Source: Caldicellulosiruptor owensensis OL
Lineage (GTDB): Bacteria; Bacillota; Thermoanaerobacteria; Caldicellulosiruptorales; Caldicellulosiruptoraceae
Direction of reading: 5' to 3'
Length of the DNA stretch: 64,000 nt
Assembly (NCBI RefSeq): GCF_000166335.1
Contig: NC_014657.1
Span: 1,966,501-2,030,500 of the forward strand
In this document: positions 63,444 through 64,000 of the stretch, piece after piece
Layout of the letters: each line of letters starts with the position of its first letter
How positions within the stretch are numbered: the stretch's first letter is position 1
Notes under the pieces: generated by a model
Databases searched by the model: none
Told to the model about the DNA's origin: nothing
What the model saw: the letters and a program-made list of their open reading frames with translations, nothing else
Translations under genes and position numbers: made by a program

Positions 63444-63610
63444 GCATATATCTTATTTTCAGCTCTCTAAATCATTTTAAAAACTATAACTTGAAAGCAA
63501 TCTGTACAAATAGTAAAAATAATATAAATTGGTCTTTAAATTTTGTAGAAAATATACATTTTTTTTGGCTCTATAATAAATATTGGGGTGGATAGATAGG
63601 GAAAAAATAT

Positions 63611-63698
63611 AGCACTTATTCTGAATGCCTGCTATAATAAAATTGTTTTTAAGACAAAAGAACAAAAAAAAAGAAAGGAAGCATCCAGAATAAGTGCT
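63611..63698 (+). repeat. 18-bp inverted repeat around the transposase start
   Basis: Left arm AGCACTTATTCTGAATGC (63611-63628), right arm GCATCCAGAATAAGTGCT (63681-63698), 17 of 18 bases pair. The right arm contains the GTG start codon; the 52-base loop contains a TATAAT at 63633-63638 and the AAAGGAAG ribosome site. Confidence 0.85.
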
Positions 63699-64000
63699 TA
63701 ATTATAATTATATCACTGAACTTTTGAAATCAAAAGATATTATTCTTCATGAAATAATTGAAAATGAGAAGGAAGTAGAACTACACATAAGTCAGGGGCA
63801 AAAGCCTCATAAATGCCCCAGATGTGGGAGGATTACAAGCAAGATCCATGATTATCGTGTTCAACGAGTAAAAGACATACCAATGATGGGCAAAAAGACG
63901 TATTTAGTTTTAAGAAAGCGAAGGTATATTTGTAAAGAGTGTGGGAAGAAATTTTTTGAACATGTAAAGTTTTTGGGTAAACACCAAAGGATGACAAACA
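63694..64000 (+). CDS. ISL3-family transposase (N-terminal part, truncated by window edge)
   Basis: 102 codons are visible. They include a zinc-finger pair typical of ISL3 transposases, KCPRCGRITSKIHDY and YICKECGKKFFEHVKFL, with the intervening VKDIPMMGKKTYLVLRKRRY. The best start is GTG at 63694; AAAGGAAG is 13 bases upstream, rather far. The DDE catalytic domain lies beyond the window. Confidence 0.85.
   Translation, partial: MLNYNYITELLKSKDIILHEIIENEKEVELHISQGQKPHKCPRCGRITSKIHDYRVQRVKDIPMMGKKTYLVLRKRRYICKECGKKFFEHVKFLGKHQRMTN

Larger units (their letters stand above)
63567..64000 (+). mobile_element. ISL3-family insertion sequence, left end (cut by window edge)
   Basis: The left end appears to start at GGCTCTATAATAAATATTGG, resembling ISL3-family termini (GGCTCTT...). 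It is preceded by a T8 run that may be the target duplication. An ISL3-type transposase reads rightwards out of the window. Confidence 0.75.

Overview
The window looks like a chromosomal segment of an anaerobic, plant-polysaccharide-degrading thermophilic Firmicute. Caldicellulosiruptor is the most likely genus (inference). The reasons are low GC content, a 1675-residue S-layer-anchored CBM22/GH10/CBM9/SLH xylanase, a GH127 arabinofuranosidase, an arabinose operon, a branched-polyamine synthase typical of thermophiles, and a Re-type citrate synthase. Nothing in the window is prophage and I saw no CRISPR array.

Layout. 1-9.2 kb: dprA (cut at the left edge), the RNA ligase rtcB, a radical SAM enzyme divergent from an ArsR-type regulator, a Zur-ZnuA-ZnuC-ZnuB zinc uptake operon with a clear Fur-family operator, and the ComM-type ATPase. 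9.2-13.5 kb: an AT-rich accessory slot between tRNA-Lys and tRNA-His/tRNA-Gln, holding a HEPN/MNT toxin-antitoxin pair and a secreted papain-like peptidase with a membrane-anchored partner. 13.6-31.4 kb: GNAT, truD, bpsA, rpmB, hydrolase and LacI regulator, a thioesterase/fhs/kbl/Zn-ADH group (threonine-glycine-C1 metabolism), tRNA-Ser, TauE/DUF1634 and TDT anion transporters, an esterase, TetR, and an ApbE plus Fe-S/FMN membrane redox module. 31.5-37.8 kb: the pabABC operon for p-aminobenzoate, a DUF362 ferredoxin, and a c-di-AMP (ydaO-type) riboswitch directly in front of a Re-citrate-synthase-like gene. 37.9-41.4 kb: araB, araR and araD with AraR-type operators.

41.5-51.8 kb is one long leftward chemosensory cluster. 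In transcription order it encodes a GGDEF/EAL protein, a soluble receptor with two signalling tips, a protein of three tandem CheW domains, CheB, CheY, two CheX-like proteins, CheR and CheA. No flagellar or pilus genes are next to it. After a truncated ISLre2 transposase and a secreted protein, 53.9-61.1 kb holds GH127 and the giant xylanase. An iron alcohol dehydrogenase divergent from an HxlR regulator, a GGCT-fold protein and the left end of an ISL3-type insertion sequence close the window.

Themes. Hemicellulose is cut at the cell surface by the xylanase; arabinose side chains are released by GH127 and metabolised by AraB/AraD. A 16-bp motif shared (15 of 16 bases) by the araB and GH127 upstream regions suggests common control. 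The most unusual items are the riboswitch-controlled citrate synthase, the tandem-receptor/triple-CheW array, and an inverted repeat in the ISL3 element that could hide the transposase start codon in read-through transcripts.
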